Positions 1 to 10,000 of a DNA stretch of 64,000 bases are shown here, one piece after another. The stretch is from NCBI RefSeq assembly GCF_027923405.1, contig NZ_BQYI01000001.1, positions 3,512,501-3,576,500 of the forward strand, read 5' to 3'. Every line of letters starts with the position of its first letter. Position 1 is the first letter of the stretch. Below the pieces are notes generated by a model. That model made no database searches and had not been told where the DNA came from. It saw only the letters and a program-made list of their open reading frames with translations. The position numbers and the translations under genes are program-made. The DNA is from Paenibacillus sp. YYML68. Lineage in GTDB: Bacteria; Bacillota; Bacilli; Paenibacillales; NBRC-103111.

Positions 1-2502
1 TGCGCTTACTTGAACGGAGTTCACACTCTCCCCGTTGCTATTCACCGCCGTCACGACATAATAGTATGTCGTTCCGTTCGTCAGACCAGTGTTCGTGAAG
101 GTTGGCACCTTAACATTAGAAGCAACCACGTTGTACGGGCCGCCGTTCGTCGTCGAACGCTTCACCGTGTAGCTGGCCGCTCCGCTGACCGCGTTCCAGC
201 TTAACGACACCTGGGCGTTGCCCGCTGCCGCTGTAATGCCCGAAGGCGCACCCGGCACCGTCGTCGCGGAGCCGCTGATCAGGCGGTCATACTCGGCATA
301 CGCTGTCGCCATATCGACCTGTGACCAGAAGCGGTGGTACTTGAACGTAGGCGTTCCCTTCTCCCACTTCTTCGTCGCCGGGTTCCAGGACGTCTTGTAC
401 AGATTCTCCAGATACGACCATTGCGGATCCTTCTTGATATCTGGACGCAGCTCAGCATAGCTGATGTACACACCGTTGCCGCCCTTAGCCGGATCGGAAG
501 GCACAGCACCTGGACCCGGAATTACATTCCCTTGACCGAACGTGCCGCTCCAGCCGCCAGGGAAGTAGATCTCCTTGCTGAAGAAGCGGTGATAATCGCC
601 GCGAGCCTCATTCGCCACAATGCCGACTCCATCGTTATGGGACCAGGCTGTATCGAGCAATTGCTCCGCCAGCGTCTTCGCCTGACTGCCGAGCGCCGAA
701 TACGCTCCGGTCTCTTTCTTCGTCGCTGCTGCGAAGAAGGTCAGCGCCTTGATGTAGCTGCCGAGCACGCCGACATCCTGACTCGGGTCCTTCGTCACGA
801 CACGGTAGCTCGGATTGCCTGTGAATTGCGAGAACCCGTTCCACGTATCCGGCTGGCCGATCCACTCCTGTGTTCCCGGCAAGTAGAACTCGCCTGGAGC
901 GCTCGTCGTCGCCACCTGCGGATTCAGACCGCCCAGAATGCGCTGTCCGGAGGCGTTCAAGTAATAGCCGTCCGTATCTGTAACCGGTTTCTTGTTGACG
1001 AATACATAGTCCATCGACCAGTCGATCCACTTCGTAATGACCGTCTTCGCCATCTGGAAGTTCTCAGAGGAGATATCCCCATCTTCGGCCAAAATGTAAT
1101 ACATCTCCGCTACGCGCTCCAGCGGCCACGCCTGGAACCCGAACCACGTGTTCGAATTCGGATCGTGGTAGACCGGCGCCTCGTCGTACGCCATGCCGTA
1201 GAACGTGCTGACGCCTGCAGGGTACGCCTTGTAGCTGCCGTCCCAGCTGTTCGTCGCGCCGCCGCCAACCGCGCCCTCAGCGCTCAGCAGCCACGTGTAG
1301 AACTCAAGCTGACGCTTCAGCGACTTGTTCCAGTCGTCCTTGGCCGTCGGAGATTGCGGGATCAAGCCGCCGTCTGTCGTGGACAATGCATAGGCCGCCA
1401 CCGGATTCTGGTACGCTTGATGCACGTGGCTCGCGCCGATGCGCCATGCCCAGTTGCCGCTGCCCTGTGCGCCGAGACCGCCGCCCCATGCTGTATACCA
1501 GCCGAGCAGGCTCGTACTCGAATCTTTGCCCGTACCCGGCGAAGGCGTACCGTCCGCTGCGCTGCCGACCTGCTGGAAGTACTTATCGTACAGGCCGTAG
1601 CGGAGGAAGTCGCCCATTTTCTTCGCCTTGTTCAAGTATACCGGGTTGTTGTAGCCGAGCTCCTTCGCCCAGTACAGCACTTGCACAGCCCGTGCATCTG
1701 CATCCGTTGCATTCGTGTAGCGCCACTGCGGAGCAGGCGTAGCCGTCTCCTTCGTGAACAGCGACATGAAGCCTTCGTTCGCCTTACCGAACGTCTTGTT
1801 ATCTTGAGATGGATGTGGGATAGCCTCCCAGACCGACTCCTGCTCTCCGCGCTGGAACGTGTTCACATAAGTGGTTGTATGGGTAGGGTTCAGCAGGTTA
1901 CCGAATTTGTACCAGTTATCGACATCAATGAGCCAATGCATCAAGTACGTCTGGTTGCTGCCATAGGTCGCCTTCAGCTCAGCATCGATCGGGTCCTTGC
2001 CTGATGTGTATTTACCGCTGATTGCGGATGGATATTGGTCTGGATACGGGTGCTCATCCGCATAAGTAGCCGGACTGTTCGGGTTGTAGTAGCTCATCGT
2101 CGGCTGCTCTTCCTTGCCGTCCCCTTCGTTGATCGGGATGATGTACTTCTCCATGTTGTCCCAAGCCGCTTCCAGCTTCGACCAGTCACCTGTATGGTAG
2201 CCGTACAGCGCCTCCAGCCAGAGCCAATAGCTGTAAGCCTCGGAGGTGCTCATATGTCCGTAATCCGGCGCTTCGCTCATCAGCGTCTCCACTGCATGGT
2301 AAGGAATACCTTCCGGGGAGAAGTAGCCGTTCGCCGGGCTTTTAATCTGATTGTACAGCTGAAGGAATCGAGTCTTGTTAGCGCTCTCTTGAGTTGCTGC
2401 GTATGCCTTTGGGGAGAGCACGTTCAAGCCGCTCGTTCCTGTCAAAGTAAGAGTGGCCGCCAACGTCATGACGACACCTCTGCTTAACCATTTACGCATC
2501 AT
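1..2502 (-). CDS. GH48 family cellulase (reducing-end cellobiohydrolase), 3' end outside window
   Basis: Secreted processive exocellulase releasing cellobiose from reducing ends. The visible 834 codons start at a double ATG 9 nt after GGAGG. Residues 1-36 form a signal peptide ending near AYA. The GH48 catalytic domain runs from about 38 to 740 and contains the hallmark TSEAYSYWLWLEA (E88 is the expected catalytic acid), MHWLIDVDNWYKFG and TNATDADARA, the segment where I expect the catalytic base. A fibronectin type III module begins near residue 745 (PGAPSGITAAAGNAQVSLSW) and runs off the edge. The family usually continues with a CBM3 or, in cellulosomes, a dockerin; which follows here cannot be seen. 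The gene is preceded by about 390 bp of intergenic DNA with a perfect cre box, so catabolite repression is likely. The family assignment is very secure. Confidence 0.95.
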   Translation of the reverse strand, partial: MMRKWLSRGVVMTLAATLTLTGTSGLNVLSPKAYAATQESANKTRFLQLYNQIKSPANGYFSPEGIPYHAVETLMSEAPDYGHMSTSEAYSYWLWLEALYGYHTGDWSKLEAAWDNMEKYIIPINEGDGKEEQPTMSYYNPNSPATYADEHPYPDQYPSAISGKYTSGKDPIDAELKATYGSNQTYLMHWLIDVDNWYKFGNLLNPTHTTTYVNTFQRGEQESVWEAIPHPSQDNKTFGKANEGFMSLFTKETATPAPQWRYTNATDADARAVQVLYWAKELGYNNPVYLNKAKKMGDFLRYGLYDKYFQQVGSAADGTPSPGTGKDSSTSLLGWYTAWGGGLGAQGSGNWAWRIGASHVHQAYQNPVAAYALSTTDGGLIPQSPTAKDDWNKSLKRQLEFYTWLLSAEGAVGGGATNSWDGSYKAYPAGVSTFYGMAYDEAPVYHDPNSNTWFGFQAWPLERVAEMYYILAEDGDISSENFQMAKTVITKWIDWSMDYVFVNKKPVTDTDGYYLNASGQRILGGLNPQVATTSAPGEFYLPGTQEWIGQPDTWNGFSQFTGNPSYRVVTKDPSQDVGVLGSYIKALTFFAAATKKETGAYSALGSQAKTLAEQLLDTAWSHNDGVGIVANEARGDYHRFFSKEIYFPGGWSGTFGQGNVIPGPGAVPSDPAKGGNGVYISYAELRPDIKKDPQWSYLENLYKTSWNPATKKWEKGTPTFKYHRFWSQVDMATAYAEYDRLISGSATTVPGAPSGITAAAGNAQVSLSWNAVSGAASYTVKRSTTNGGPYNVVASNVKVPTFTNTGLTNGTTYYYVVTAVNSNGESVNSVQVSA

Positions 2503-2894
2503 CCTAGTCTTCCTCCTTTAGATTGAATGCATCATCTCAATGATTCATCTCCGTTGCGCCTATTACGTGAAATCATCTGCCTTTCCTCTGAGCTTCATGT
2601 GCAGCTACTGTTAATGATTCGTTTGAATCACCCATCACCTACCTTCGATCCCTTATATTGTAATACAAATACATTATATTCTATTATTTTCCTGTCTGAT
2701 AGGGGTGTAATTTTACTAGCTAGGTTGAAATTTATTCGATGCTGTACGGATTAACCTCAACCTACTCTTGCACCTTGATCCTTAACCGATGAACAATACC
2801 ATAATGTAAACGCTTGCAAATTTGTGCTCGCCTGTCAATGCCGAAGCTTTTCTTCAGACATTAGAAACAGGCAATATGATATTAGTATTCAAGG
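2503..2894. promoter_or_regulatory. Upstream region of the GH48 gene, no gene
   Basis: This 392-bp gap separates the LysR stop from the cellulase start. It is AT-rich between 2630 and 2760. On the minus strand a TATAAT (complement of 2673-2678) is a possible -10 for the cellulase, but no good -35 sits at the right distance. A perfect cre box lies at 2804-2818. I see no open reading frame with a ribosome site. Confidence 0.5.
2804..2818. promoter_or_regulatory. cre box (CcpA site) upstream of the cellulase
   Basis: ATGTAAACGCTTGCA matches the CcpA consensus WTGNAANCGNWNNCW at every defined position. It lies about 300 bp upstream of the GH48 start codon. Carbon catabolite repression of the cellulase is inferred. 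The distance from the start codon means it would act at an upstream promoter or as a roadblock in a long leader. Confidence 0.7.
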
Positions 2895-3794
2895 CTATAT
2901 CCGGTTCGGCTGAAAGCATTCGATAAAATATTGCGCGCCCTTGGATAAATAACGATTCTTCATCCAAATAATACCGATATCTGACTGCAGCTCGGCATCC
3001 TCAATGTCGAGCATGCGGACGACAGCAGACGGAAACGACGACAGGACCGACTTCGGAAACACGGTCGCCCCGATCCCTTCGGCCACGAGCGACATAATGA
3101 TGGCTACGCTGGAGCATTCGCAGATGACGTTCGGCTCGAAGCCGTGACGGCTGCATTCGTTCATCACCTGCTGGTGCATACGGGTCGTCGTGTCGGTCTT
3201 CAGCGCGAGGAACGGGAAGCTCGCGAGCTCACGCATCCTAATCGAGGTGCGGTCGGCATATTCAGTCCAAGCGCTGGGCAGCACGACGACGAACGGATCG
3301 GACGGCAGCGGCAGCACCGCACACTCCTTGGACGGAATGAGCGCCTCGAACGGCAGACGGGCAATGACCAGCTCCACCGCTCTCTTATCGAGCAGCTCGC
3401 CGAGATAGAAGTGATCGCCCTCGACGATCTTGTACGTCACGAATGGATATTGGCTGCGAAACTGCTGGATGCGACTTGGCAGCAGCGAGATGCAGGAGAC
3501 GACGGCACCGATCGAGAGCGTCCCCTGCACCGCCTCCTCGCGCTCCTTCACCTCGCGGATCGTCTCGTCGAACTGATGCAGCAGCGACTCGGCCTTCACC
3601 TTCAGCAGCTCACCCGCCTCGGTCAGCTGGAGACGCTTGCCGCTTCGATCGAACAGCCGCACGCCGAGCTCCTCCTCCATCTGCTTCAGCTGCCTGCTGA
3701 GCGGCGGCTGCTCCATATTGAGCAGCTTGGCTGCGCGTGTGACTTGCCCTTCACGGGCAACGGTTAAGAAATATTTAAGCTGACGTAAATCCAT
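2895..3794 (-). CDS. LysR-family transcriptional regulator
   Basis: DNA-binding regulator of 299 residues when started at MDLRQLKYF, the classical LysR N-terminus, with GGAAGGGG upstream. A longer start at 3815 is possible in frame, but its ATG falls inside the promoter palindrome and it has no ribosome site. The winged helix-turn-helix spans about residues 1-60 (VTRAAKLLNMEQPPLSRQLKQ), followed by the linker helix and a periplasmic-binding-like effector domain to the end. It is divergent from ilvE, and a T-N11-A palindrome lies between them, so autoregulation and control of ilvE are plausible. The effector cannot be read from sequence. Confidence 0.9.
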   Translation of the reverse strand: MDLRQLKYFLTVAREGQVTRAAKLLNMEQPPLSRQLKQMEEELGVRLFDRSGKRLQLTEAGELLKVKAESLLHQFDETIREVKEREEAVQGTLSIGAVVSCISLLPSRIQQFRSQYPFVTYKIVEGDHFYLGELLDKRAVELVIARLPFEALIPSKECAVLPLPSDPFVVVLPSAWTEYADRTSIRMRELASFPFLALKTDTTTRMHQQVMNECSRHGFEPNVICECSSVAIIMSLVAEGIGATVFPKSVLSSFPSAVVRMLDIEDAELQSDIGIIWMKNRYLSKGAQYFIECFQPNRI

Positions 3795-3813
3795 GAGCGC
3801 GGACACCCCTTCC

Positions 3814-3828
3814 ATACCTATAAGGTAT
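3814..3828. promoter_or_regulatory. LysR-type T-N11-A palindrome
   Basis: ATACCTATAAGGTAT has 6-bp perfect arms and the T-N11-A spacing typical of LysR regulators. It sits at the expected transcription start of the LysR gene and about 95 bp before the ilvE start. It is a likely autoregulatory operator; target assignment is inference. Confidence 0.6.
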
Positions 3829-3857
3829 ACATAACTGCATCAAATAGATATTTTCAA
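3829..3857 (-). promoter_or_regulatory. Putative sigma-A promoter of the LysR gene
   Basis: On the minus strand TTGAAA (complement of 3852-3857) and TTATGT (complement of 3829-3834) are separated by 17 bp. The transcript would begin inside the 3814-3828 palindrome. Confidence 0.45.
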
Positions 3858-3921
3858 TATACATAATCTCATGGTAGCATTCAATTATGAAAACCTTATC
3901 AACGTTAGGAGAATCGTACCG

Positions 3922-4989
3922 ATGACACAATCGATGACTATCGAGCTTACAACACAGAAGAAGCAGAAGCCGTCCGCTCAGCAGCTCGGCTTCGGCATCC
4001 ACTATACGGACCATATGTTCATGCTCAACTACTCAGAAGGCCAAGGCTGGCACAGCCCGCGCATCGTCCCGTACCAGCCGATCTCGCTCGATCCGGCGGC
4101 GAAGGTGTTCCACTACGGACAGACGATCTTCGAGGGTCTGAAGGCGTACAAGACGGAGGACGGACGCACACTGCTGTTCCGCCCAGGCAAAAACTTCGAG
4201 CGGATGAACCGCTCCAACGAACGTCTCAGCGTGCCTGAGCTCGATGTTGAGCTTGCGCTCGAGGGCTTGAAGCAGCTTGTCAAGGTGGATGAGGACTGGA
4301 TCCCGACCGAGCCGGGCACGTCGCTGTACATTCGTCCGTTCGTCTTTGCGACGGAGCCATTGCTAGGTGTAGCGCCTTCCAAGGAATATCTGTTCATGAT
4401 CATCATGTCCCCGGTCGGCGCTTATTACAGCGAAGGCGTGAAGCCGGTCAAGATCTATGTCGAGGACGAATATGTCCGCGCGGTGAAGGGCGGCGTCGGC
4501 GAGGCGAAGACCGCTGGCAACTACGCGGCTGGTCTGAAGGCGCAGGAGGGTGCGGCGAGCAAGGGCTACACACAGGTGCTGTGGCTCGACGGCGTGCAGC
4601 GCAAGTACATCGAGGAAGTCGGCAGCATGAACGTCTTCTTCAAGATCAACGGCAAGGTGCTCACACCTGCCCTGAACGGCAGCATTCTGAGCGGCGTGAC
4701 ACGCGATTCGATGATTCACCTGCTTCAGTCGTGGGGCTATGAGGTGGAGCAGCGTGCGATCTCGATCGAAGAAATATACGAGGCTGACAAGGCGGGAACG
4801 CTCGAGGAAGCGTTCGGCACCGGCACGGCAGCCGTCATCTCGCCAATCGGCGAGCTGCTCTGGCAGGAGCAGAAGCTCGTGATCAACGGCGGCGAGACCG
4901 GTGAGCTGTCGGCGAAGCTGTACGACACGCTGACCGGCATTCAGAAGGGCTCGCTGGAGGATTCGTTCGGCTGGACCGTTGAGGTGTAA
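3922..4989 (+). CDS. ilvE: Branched-chain amino acid aminotransferase
   Basis: PLP-dependent transaminase for the last step of leucine, isoleucine and valine synthesis, or the first step of their breakdown; cytosolic. I start it at MTQSMTIEL because AGGAG lies 10 nt upstream; an in-frame ATG at 3871 has no ribosome site. The 355-residue protein is of the eukaryote-like BCAT II type: FHYGQTIFEGLKAY near residue 63, the Schiff-base lysine in GVGEAKTAGNYAAGL (K196), and the family signature QVLWLDGVQRKYIEEVGSMN. It is monocistronic, divergent from a LysR regulator, and followed by a strong terminator. Confidence 0.95.
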   Translation: MTQSMTIELTTQKKQKPSAQQLGFGIHYTDHMFMLNYSEGQGWHSPRIVPYQPISLDPAAKVFHYGQTIFEGLKAYKTEDGRTLLFRPGKNFERMNRSNERLSVPELDVELALEGLKQLVKVDEDWIPTEPGTSLYIRPFVFATEPLLGVAPSKEYLFMIIMSPVGAYYSEGVKPVKIYVEDEYVRAVKGGVGEAKTAGNYAAGLKAQEGAASKGYTQVLWLDGVQRKYIEEVGSMNVFFKINGKVLTPALNGSILSGVTRDSMIHLLQSWGYEVEQRAISIEEIYEADKAGTLEEAFGTGTAAVISPIGELLWQEQKLVINGGETGELSAKLYDTLTGIQKGSLEDSFGWTVEV

Positions 4990-5017
4990 GCAGTACTTTA
5001 CTTGTAACAAACATATA

Positions 5018-5064
5018 AGAGCGTTCCTTAACCGATGCAGGTCGGTCGAGGAACGCTCTTTTTT
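5018..5064 (+). terminator. Rho-independent terminator after ilvE
   Basis: Stem AGAGCGTTCCT / AGGAACGCTCT (11 bp) followed by a run of six T, 28 bp after the ilvE stop. Confidence 0.9.
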
Positions 5065-5109
5065 ACTAAGCAGATGAATGAAGGCAAGGTGACGCAGCGC
5101 AACGAGCTT

Positions 5110-5811
5110 CTACGCTTGCCTGAACTTGAGCCGATAGTAGATGTTATAGCCGACGATCACCGGTGTAAGCAGGATCGTAGGGATGAACCAGACAATTAGC
5201 GGAACTTCTTCGAGCTGTAGCAGCCGCGGCGCACCGAATACGGTGAATGCGGTTATCGTCGCAATGCAGCAGCCCAGCATCGAGCCCAGATGCTCGAACC
5301 ACCAGTGCAGCTTCGTACGCGGCGGCGTGAGCCAATAGTACACCTGCTGGGCGCCGATGACGATACCGATGACGGGGAACCATTGCAGCAGCGGTATTCC
5401 AACCTTGAAGCCGTATATGCTCGTAGCGATGCCTCCGAGCAGCAGCGCAAGCGAGGTCAACACGTCGATCGCCTGCTTATGTAAGACCTTGCGCTGCTTG
5501 AAGCGGAGCACGCGAAGACCGAACCAGCACGACGCCCAGCTCAGCACGGCAATGAAGAGCAGGAAGTAAGCGAATGCCACCGTTTCGTCAGTCTGCTCCG
5601 GATCGAGCCAGATGCGCCATGCGCCCAGATACACGGCGGTCACCGCGACAAGTCCCATCGCCACGACATACACCCAGCCGACACGTGAATGAACCTTACC
5701 TCCCTTCTTCGTTACCATCGGAATCCAGAATACGAGCAGCGCGGTGAATCCGGCCACAACATGAAGCTTGAGAAGCACCTGAAATAACATTGCCAGCGAA
5801 GTGAAGAGCAT
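5110..5811 (-). CDS. Multi-pass membrane protein, DUF2306-like
   Basis: Predicted integral membrane protein of about 233 residues with roughly seven hydrophobic helices. Short charged loops such as TKKGGKVHSRVGWVY and RFKQRKVLHKQAID carry conserved-looking histidines (KVHSRVG, KVLHKQ), which resemble the predicted heme or quinone-type DUF2306/YozB-like membrane proteins. That resemblance is recalled, not verified. The start is uncertain: ATG at 5811 has a weak AAAGGTTGGTG upstream, while the in-frame ATG at 5874 has no ribosome site. No function is assigned. Confidence 0.7.
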   Translation of the reverse strand: MLFTSLAMLFQVLLKLHVVAGFTALLVFWIPMVTKKGGKVHSRVGWVYVVAMGLVAVTAVYLGAWRIWLDPEQTDETVAFAYFLLFIAVLSWASCWFGLRVLRFKQRKVLHKQAIDVLTSLALLLGGIATSIYGFKVGIPLLQWFPVIGIVIGAQQVYYWLTPPRTKLHWWFEHLGSMLGCCIATITAFTVFGAPRLLQLEEVPLIVWFIPTILLTPVIVGYNIYYRLKFRQA

Positions 5812-5932
5812 AATAGCGTTCACCAACCTTTCTTGAGCTTGCACGACCTGCGTGCTTGATGCGTATAAGCTCATGCTACACGCTTACGGCAAGCCCGTCA
5901 GGTGAACGAGGTCATAACCTCAGAGGAGTGGC

Positions 5933-5950
5933 GGGTGACTATAGTCACCC
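5933..5950. repeat. 18-bp perfect palindrome in a structured intergenic stretch
   Basis: GGGTGACTATAGTCACCC is a perfect palindrome. Just before it lies a small hairpin GAGGT-CATA-ACCTC (5909-5922). Both are in the 250-bp GC-rich gap between the methyltransferase stop and the membrane protein start. There is no T-run, so it is not a simple terminator; an operator is possible. Confidence 0.6.
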
Positions 5951-6123
5951 AGCACGCTGGGAGCCTAGAGCCCCACACGTGATATCCGCCCTCGGCCACG
6001 GCAAGCAGCGACAGCAGTAGCTAGACATATCAATCTAGACGAATTCAGGGCCGTCGATTACGCCGACCCGCCTTCGTCCGCGTGTCATGAAATGCTCGAC
6101 CACGCGGGATGTAAACCTCAGCT

Positions 6124-6858
6124 CTATACGATTTGATCGATATCACGTCTCATTTCGGACGAATGCAGCAGCTCCGCCTTCTCCTTATCCAGCTGATGAC
6201 CGCTCAGCACGATGATCGAGGTTCGTTTCTCCCTCCACACATTGTTAGAATCCGTTAAGCCGCTATACACGATCTGCAGGCCGAACGATTGCACAAGACG
6301 CTCCAATTCGTCCTGATTCCATTCACGGATGTGCAGCGTATTGCCCGGTGGGCCGTAATCGTTATAGCCTCTAGTCAAGTCGCGCTCCGGTGTAGACAAG
6401 ATGCAGACTTGGGCAGCATCCATAACCGATCGAATGTTCGATAGCAAATATTCGGGATGCACCAAATGCTCGATAACATCGGCGCAAATGATAACCGACT
6501 CGTGAAGCTGCTCCGTGGAGAGCTGCAGCTGCGAGCTTGTATCGAGATCGTGCGTCATCCAAGAGCCATACGGATACAGCTCCTTGCATAGCTCTAGGTT
6601 TGGTCCATAATCAATTCCGATCAACTCAAATTCAGGATACAGCTGGCTTAATTTATACCCATTGCCGCAGCCGATATCGATCACTCGCTTGCTTCCTAGC
6701 TTCCGTCCAAGGTAGCCTCCAAGCGTGTACACGTTGGGCTGCCAGATCAAGTCTACTCCTATTGGGTCGTCACAATATCGAGGCTCCATACGCGCTTGAT
6801 ATCCTTCCTTTATATAGTAATTATTGTGACGAGCATCATTTATCAACGAATCATCCAT
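6124..6858 (-). CDS. Class I SAM-dependent methyltransferase
   Basis: Methyltransferase of 244 residues. SAM-binding motif I is VIDIGCGNGYK (about 58-68), motif II is LIGIDYG, and the post-II acidic segment is ICADVIEHLVHPEYLL, as in the Methyltransf_11/23 type that often acts on glycan or polyketide intermediates. GAGGGAG lies 10 nt before the ATG. It is divergent from the four-module glycosyltransferase 206 bp away, so a role in modifying the same surface glycan is a reasonable inference. The substrate is unknown. Confidence 0.85.
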   Translation of the reverse strand: MDDSLINDARHNNYYIKEGYQARMEPRYCDDPIGVDLIWQPNVYTLGGYLGRKLGSKRVIDIGCGNGYKLSQLYPEFELIGIDYGPNLELCKELYPYGSWMTHDLDTSSQLQLSTEQLHESVIICADVIEHLVHPEYLLSNIRSVMDAAQVCILSTPERDLTRGYNDYGPPGNTLHIREWNQDELERLVQSFGLQIVYSGLTDSNNVWREKRTSIIVLSGHQLDKEKAELLHSSEMRRDIDQIV

Positions 6859-7064
6859 CCTTTACACACTCCCTCATATCGATGTGCATGCAGCCGTACA
6901 TGTCTTGTTACAGTATGTGAAGCGTATCATGTCCGCTTGGACGTTGGCCCTAATGAGCTCTGTACACCTATCGACTAGGCATGAACCCAATCGTATTGCA
7001 GACGTGGGAATATAGTAAACAACATAGCCCTAGACGCAAGTGACAGCAAGGAGGGGTTAAGGCT

Positions 7065-10000
7065 TTGATTATATTTTTGATACTGGCGCATTATGCAGAG
7101 GACGTATTGCAGGACCAAATCGACAATATCAAGAAGCTTGTACCTAATTCGAAGGTGGTATTGTATAACGGCGGACTAGACCCGGACTTCGGTCGCAGCT
7201 GCGGAGTCGATATATGCCCGTACAGTCAGCCTGTACAGAAGCCGAAGCTGGCGCGAGTGCTGATCGAAACGATGATGTGGCTAGAAGAGGAGCAGTGCTC
7301 GTACGATTATCTAGTCTACATGGATTCAGATATGCTCTTTACCCATCGTGGCTATGACCAGCGGCTCGACGAACTGATGGACGGCTATGACGGTATGGCG
7401 CTGTATATGCGTAAAGTTGATAAAGATACTCCTGATTTGTGGTGGGCTCCCGCTCGGGATATGTGGAACGAATGGGAGCGATGGAAGCCTTTCTTCGGTA
7501 CCGAGTACTTCATGGGATGCTTGAATGCGATGCAGGTGTACCGCAAATCGCTTATTCAGAAGATGCTAGCAGCACTGGATTATAAGCAGATGATAGAGCT
7601 GATCCATACCACAGAGGTATATGCCTTGGAGGAAATACTCGTTCCAACACTCGCGGCCAGCTGCGGCGGCAAGCTGAGAGCTTACCCGAAGATGTACGAG
7701 AAGTACGTTCGACTGGATGCGCCTTTAGCTGTTCAGGACGTGCGTGAAGCCAGAGAAGAGAAAGCATTATTCGCTCATCCAATCGAAAGGGAGCTGGACA
7801 ATCCTGCCCGAGTCTGGATTCGAGAGCAGCTCGAACGCAGCGATGCTCATATTGATGAGCGATCCCCGGACTCCCCATTGATATCCATTGTGATCCCATG
7901 CTATAACTACGGCCAATATTTGGATGAGACGATTCAGTCTTGCTTGAATTCCTCCTTCCAGGACTTCGAGATTATTGTAGTCAACGACGGGTCCAATGAC
8001 CCGGCTACTATACAAAAGCTGCACCAGCTGAATGACCCGAAAACGAAGGTCATCCATCAGCGCAACCAAGGCCTTGCTGCGGCACGTAATACGGGCATTA
8101 AGGAAGCGGCAGGTACGTATGTGTTCCCGCTCGATGCGGATGATCGAATACATCCAACCTTGCTGGAGAAAGGATACTGGGTGCTTGAGCGTTACCCTCG
8201 TCTAGGCTTTGTAACGACCTGGCTGAAGCATTTCGGCAACGAAAGCTGGGTCTGGAGTCCACCACCGTATAACTTCTATTCCCTTCTTCATGACAACAAT
8301 ATTGTAGGCAATTCGTTGATTCGTAGGAGCGCCTGGGAGGCAGTCGGCGGCTACGATGAGTCGATGAGAGGCGGCTATGAGGATTGGGACTTTTGGATTA
8401 AGCTATCGGAAGGAGGCTGGACTGGGTACCAAATACAGGAGCCTCTATTTTTTTATCGAAAGCATGGTTCTTCGATGCTCCAACAATCCAACACGAAGAG
8501 GGAGGAATTAAAGAAACAAATACGCGATAACCATCCTTATCTACATACAAGTCACTTCATAGAGGAGTTAAGGAATAAGTGGGAGACAGCTCCGCCTAAG
8601 CTGCCGGAGCCTTTACCATGGGAGCATGTGAGGCGTTACGAGGCGAGGCGAGGCGGCGAAGCTAACCATATTATGCTGATTCTCCCCTGGCTTACAGTAG
8701 GCGGCGCAGAGAAGGTCGCCCTGGATATGATGAAGGGGCTGCACTGTCAAGGCTATCGATTCACTGTTGTGACGACGCTCGACTCGACGAATCCGTGGCA
8801 AGAGGTCTTTGAAGACCTGACCTGCGATATATTCCACCTGCCGCGCTACGCGCTGAACGGCCAGATGGAGGATGCTCTGATCCAGCTTATCGAAGCCCGT
8901 GGAATCCATATCGTTCATATTAATAACAGTGAGCTCGGGTACGTATCACTAACGCGCATCAAGTCCCGCTTCTCGCACATTAAGACGCTCTCTCTGCTTC
9001 ACGCCTATGTACCCAGCCTTCCGTGGGATTACGTTCGCAAAGCCGCTCATATGGATACTTATCTCGATCACCATATCGTGATCAAGCCATCGATCAAGCA
9101 AGTAATGATAAATAAGCTCGCGATCGCACCCGACAAAGTAACGGTCATTCCAAACGGTGTTGACATTGAACGGTATAAGCCAACACCACAAGCGCAAAAG
9201 CTGCAATTACGTCAGCAGCGCATGCTGCCTGGGGATTCATTCATCATCACCTTCCTTGGCAGACTGGCACAAGACAAGGCACCCGAACGATTCATCCGTG
9301 TGTGCGAGCGTATTGCCGCCCTGCATCCCGAGCTTCCACTGCGCTTTCATCTCATTGGAGATGGACCGCTTCACGACTCGGTGCTCGCCTCCATCCAGGA
9401 GAGCAAATACCGGCATCAATTCGCATGCATGGGACACTGTTCCGATATTGAGGTACAGCTTGCGATCAGTGACCTCCTGGTTAACACATCACCAAGCGAG
9501 GGCCTACCAATTGCCGGCCTTGAGGCGATGGCAGCTGGAGTACCGATCGCAGCCTTCTCCGTACCAGGCTGGAACGAATTGCTCGAGCATCGCGCAACAG
9601 GTATGCTCGCTCCATATTCCTCCAGCTCAGATGAAGGTATGGTACAGGTCATCGATGAGTATATTCAGTCCGCAGAGCTGCGAGAACGTATTCAAGTAGC
9701 CGCGAGGAATGTTGTGGTAGAGCGATATTCAAGCCATAAGTTTCATTCGGCGTATGCCCAATGCTACAGAGAGGTGACAGCATCGAAGCATGATTCGTCT
9801 ACGATAAGGCAAACGGAGCTGGACACCCCCGAGCCGTTAGTTACAGTCGTCATCACATCATACAATTCCAAAGCTTATCTAAATAAAGCGATTGAGAGCG
9901 TCATGAAGCAAACCTCGAAGCAATGGAAACTGCTCATGATCGATGACGGCTCGAGCGATGGAAGTGATCAGCTTATGCAGCAGCTACATGACGGAGACCG

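Noticed and set aside
334-2004. 556-codon open frame on the plus strand
   Set aside because: It lies fully opposite the GH48 gene, has an arginine/leucine-rich composition typical of the complement of GC-rich coding DNA, and no ribosome site.
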